A stretch of DNA of 64,000 bases. Source: Microbacterium terrisoli. GTDB taxonomy: Bacteria; Actinomycetota; Actinomycetes; Actinomycetales; Microbacteriaceae. The stretch is taken from contig NZ_CP133019.1 of assembly GCF_030866805.1 (NCBI RefSeq), forward strand, positions 2,046,001 through 2,110,000, written 5' to 3'. Position 1 is the stretch's first letter, and every line of letters starts with the position of its first letter. Below, one piece after another: positions 63,716 to 64,000 of this stretch. The notes below the pieces were generated by a model, which made no database searches, was not told the DNA's origin, and saw nothing but the letters and a program-made list of their open reading frames with translations. Made by a program: the position numbers and the translations under genes.

Positions 63716-64000
63716 GTGTCCGAACTGCGTTGGGAAGAGATCGATCGGCGTGCGGTGGATACCGTGCGCGTACTGGCGGCAGACGCCGTGCAGAAGGTCG
63801 GCAACGGACATCCCGGCACCGCGATGAGCCTCGCGCCTGCGGCATATCTGCTCTATCAGCGCATCATGCGCCACGACCCGGCCGACACTCACTGGCTCGG
63901 CCGCGACCGATTCATCCTGTCGTGCGGCCACTCGTCGCTGACGCAGTACATCCAGCTGTTCCTGGGCGGCTTCGGACTGGAGCTGAACGATCTCGAGTCA
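63716..64000 (+). CDS. tkt: Transketolase, N-terminal part
   Basis: The first 95 codons, running off the window. GTG 63716 follows AAAGGCGG at a normal distance. WEEIDRRAVDTVRVLAADAV, QKVGNGHPGTAMSLAPAAYL (the conserved GHPG with the TPP-linked His) and DRFILSCGHSSLTQYIQLFL (GHSS) are transketolase N-terminal motifs. It transfers two-carbon ketol units in the pentose phosphate pathway. A TATGCT box lies about 85 nt upstream. Usually followed by transaldolase, not visible here. Confidence 0.95.
   Translation, partial: MSELRWEEIDRRAVDTVRVLAADAVQKVGNGHPGTAMSLAPAAYLLYQRIMRHDPADTHWLGRDRFILSCGHSSLTQYIQLFLGGFGLELNDLES

Overview
The window is a chromosomal segment of a high-G+C actinobacterium, most likely a Microbacterium or close Microbacteriaceae relative. 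Protein sequences, GTG-rich starts, actinobacterial gene pairs (GlgA/GlgM-GlgC, clpS-DUF2017, sufB-sufD-Rieske-sufC-sufT) and many apparently leaderless genes all point that way; the genus is inferred from recall, not from a search.

Region 1 (1-7274) is the right end of an integrated prophage or phage-like element. A leftward early operon of small, translationally coupled genes begins at a cI/Cro-type divergent switch (6.45-6.58 kb). It continues through Xis-like, HTH, zinc-finger and membrane proteins, a probable recombination protein, three free-standing HNH endonucleases and, cut by the window edge, a DNA methyltransferase. The element ends in about 440 bp of non-coding DNA with inverted repeats and then a 25-bp fragment that looks like the 3' end of tRNA-His, which I read as attR. 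No integrase is visible, so it should lie beyond the left edge.

Region 2 (7.3-32.4 kb) is core chromosome: an HxlR regulator with a quinone-reductase-like enzyme; a metallopeptidase-ClpS-DUF2017 operon; dinB; gatCAB; a 0.6-kb repeat tract; a fatty-acid-CoA ligase with a DEAD-box helicase; ligA, mnmA and a cysteine desulfurase; a ferritin-VIT membrane protein; a helicase; two consecutive SGNH hydrolases, the second fused to an AIG2-like domain; a TrmH-type methylase, a sirtuin and a histidine phosphatase.

Region 3 (32.5-44.5 kb) is a branched-chain (leucine) catabolic block. accD1-accA1-acyl-CoA dehydrogenase-maoC-citE, with a divergent TetR regulator, lies beside bkdABC with a divergent Lrp/AsnC regulator. 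The order matches the Rv2495c-Rv2502c region of Mycobacterium tuberculosis as I remember it. Together these enzymes would take branched-chain 2-oxoacids through isovaleryl-CoA and methylcrotonyl-CoA to HMG-CoA and then acetyl-CoA plus acetoacetate.

Region 4 (44.5-64 kb) holds a palindrome pair between convergent genes, a DnaQ-like exonuclease with a possible clamp-binding motif, L31 type B, divergent glgA/glgC, serB, hydrolases, an SDR, SURF1, an ABC-F protein, DedA, a MalY-like lyase, a suf operon without sufS or sufU, ctaA for heme A, and the start of transketolase.

I found no convincing new defence, toxin or biosynthetic system. The observations most worth a second look are the prophage end with its operators and HNH genes, the recurrent TANNNT-to-start-codon spacing of 6-9 nt in about 23 genes, the palindrome pair at 44.5 kb, and the AIG2-SGNH fusion.
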